Positions 62,645 through 64,000 of a stretch of 64,000 nucleotides of DNA are shown here, piece after piece; position 1 is the stretch's first letter; every line of letters starts with the position of its first letter. A program made the translations under genes and the position numbers. Source of the DNA: Psettodes erumei (taxonomy: Eukaryota > Chordata > Actinopteri > Pleuronectiformes > Psettodidae); the NCBI GenBank assembly GCA_016785225.1, contig JAFBJZ010000410.1, positions 496,001-560,000 on the forward strand, given 5' to 3'. Under the pieces are notes generated by a model. It worked only from the letters and a program-made list of their open reading frames with translations. It searched no databases and had not been told where the DNA came from.

Positions 62645-62654
62645 CACACACACG

Positions 62655-62690
<36 letters not shown>
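62645..62690. repeat. (CA)n microsatellite with CG interruptions
   Basis: About 23 units, two of them CG near the start. It is followed by GGGGTGTGTG, which allows a partial fold-back with the CA tract. Confidence 0.92.
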
Positions 62691-62692
<2 letters not shown>

Positions 62693-63094
62693 GGTGTGTG
62701 TCCAGACTGGCTTGCTGTTTGAGGTGTAATGGCACCATGCTGCAGCTCTGCAGCTCAGCCAGGTCACATTTTTTCTTTTACATCTCTACCTTAAGTGACA
62801 AAGCCCCGGTAGCCTTCTCAATTATGTTGTGCAGGTGCAGTCAGCAAGAAAGAGTAATTGCACTGGGTGTTTGGAGCTCCCTGAGACGGATTGGAAGCTC
62901 AGGGCAGAGCTGTCAGGGACTCCCGAAGGACTCACCAGGTTGTGTGTGTGTGCACGCACCTGTCACAGTTCAGCAAGAATAACATTATGTTTTCATTTTG
63001 CATGAGCATGTACCACACGCTCCTGTGCACACTGCATGTTTGCATATGCACAGGCATGGGCAACGTCATGCATCCATTAACAAAAAACACCCGG

Positions 63095-63315
63095 GTGACT
63101 GTGCTGGCTGCGTCTCCTTGCCTGGCGTTTGACAACTGCATTGGCCCTGACCCGCTGGCTCCCTGACAGTGACAGTCCAGTCCCCGGGACCTGTCAGTGC
63201 AATCACATATACCCTTGGGCCCCCGGAGCCTCCTCAATGCTTGGGCAATAACGCTGCAATAAGCTCCTTGTTACAGGCATGTCATCAAGCTTCAGGGGAC
63301 ACGCCGTGAAGGCTG
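63095..63315. promoter_or_regulatory. candidate conserved noncoding element
   Basis: GC-rich unique sequence with no simple repeats, including CCCTGACAGTGACAGTCC, GACCTGTCAGTGCAATC, GGGCAATAACGCTGCAATA and GGGACACGCCGTG. Repeated TGACAG/CTGTCA words (TGIF/MEIS-like) are present. This is a low-confidence call from composition and motif density. Confidence 0.22.
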
Positions 63316-64000
63316 GGGGGTCACCAGGATTCAGCTGGAAGAATTTATTTGACTGGAAAACCCCGTAACAATTTCAGAAAGAGAGGGAGATAATGACGTG
63401 CGATGCAGAACATGCAGAAGACTCATGAATTCAGATTAAGGCTGTAAGGAATCTACAGTGAAGATTATAGGAAGTTTCTGATGTTGCTGCAAGTGACCCT
63501 AAATAGAGCTCATTTTGAGTCATTTTTTAACACAAGCATAATTACAAGGGCATGCGAGTAAAGACACTTAAGTCTTCTGATTGTGTTTTGTCAGGAGAAT
63601 AGTGGAACAGAAGACTCCTGAGGTTCTCTGGCTTTGATTTCAAACCCGGCGCTGTCAGCTCCCACCACCCCATCTCCCTGTCTGACTTTGGATAAACCCG
63701 CGCCTATTCCCATCGGCCTAATGAAGACTTTGAATATGTTTATGTATTATGTGCAAAACTGTTTCGACCAAGTGTGAGGGGATAACAAAAAAAAACAGTA
63801 AGAAGTTACAAATGTTTTGTTTTTTTTTAAGTATAAAAGTCAGAGGTCTGCGTGTGCCCTTGCAATCGTCATTGTCTTGTGGGGCAGTTGAAAGGTGGAA
63901 AGGGCAGGAGGGGGTAAAGGAGACAAGGTTCCGCAGGCGGCGACGCCACCTGCTCCAGATGTGGAATAAGGCACAGATGTGCTGGCTTAATTAGCCTTGC

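Larger units (their letters stand above)
49077..64000 (-). other. intron 1, distal part (14.9 kb, continues past the window)
   Basis: No exon is found, and there is no signal-peptide-like exon ending in one base of a Val codon, so exon 1 is presumably beyond 64000. The region is dense in CA/GT and GA repeats, especially 51780-53300 and 56300-57540. It has purine-rich DNA at about 49390-49700 and pyrimidine-rich DNA at 56092-56285, an old dispersed repeat (57736-57960) and two complex blocks that may be regulatory. Confidence 0.75.

Noticed and set aside
1..64000. Bacterial-type systems, CRISPR arrays, operons, tRNA or rRNA genes
   Set aside because: The window is intron-containing vertebrate DNA. 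I saw no regularly spaced direct-repeat array, no tRNA-like fold and no rRNA similarity.

Overview
The window is vertebrate nuclear DNA, almost certainly from a teleost fish. It lies entirely inside one gene on the minus strand: an ErbB4-type receptor tyrosine kinase (erbb4; the a/b teleost copy cannot be decided here). Fourteen coding exons run from 49076 down to 638. They match exons 2 to 15 of the vertebrate gene and encode nearly the whole extracellular ligand-binding part, about 599 residues without a stop or frameshift. All introns are GT-AG and every split codon rejoins cleanly. Exon 1 (signal peptide) lies above 64000. The juxtamembrane, transmembrane, kinase and tail exons lie below position 1. 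The fish assignment rests on closeness to human ERBB4 with many substitutions, small introns, dense (CA)n/(GT)n microsatellites, and two repeats that look like teleost families.

Layout, low to high coordinate (3' to 5' along the gene). 1-637: start of intron 15. 638-16696: twelve exons (15 to 4) spaced by introns of 0.4 to 3.2 kb. 16697-32663: intron 3 (16.0 kb). 32664-32850: exon 3. 32851-48924: intron 2 (16.1 kb), with a decayed Tc1-like transposon, a cluster of TCTCAAGATAATGAGA-type repeats and a CpG-rich patch. 48925-49076: exon 2. 49077-64000: part of intron 1, with many microsatellites and an old dispersed repeat.

Protein layout: domain I (L1) in exons 2-4, domain II (cysteine-rich, with the dimerization arm) in exons 5-8, domain III (L2) in exons 9-12, domain IV (cysteine-rich) in exons 12-15. 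In the family, domains I and III grip the neuregulin-type ligand, while the domain II arm and domain IV control the switch between tethered and dimer-competent receptor.

I found no second gene, RNA gene, CRISPR array or new multi-gene system. The observations most worth checking are an in-frame tandem splice acceptor at exon 12 that adds a Ser-Gly pair, polar (GT)n-(G)n compound microsatellites, strong G-quadruplex candidates in introns 13 and 3, a perfect 14-bp hairpin in intron 3, long one-strand purine tracts just upstream of exons 12 and 15, and several complex non-repetitive intron blocks that could be enhancers.
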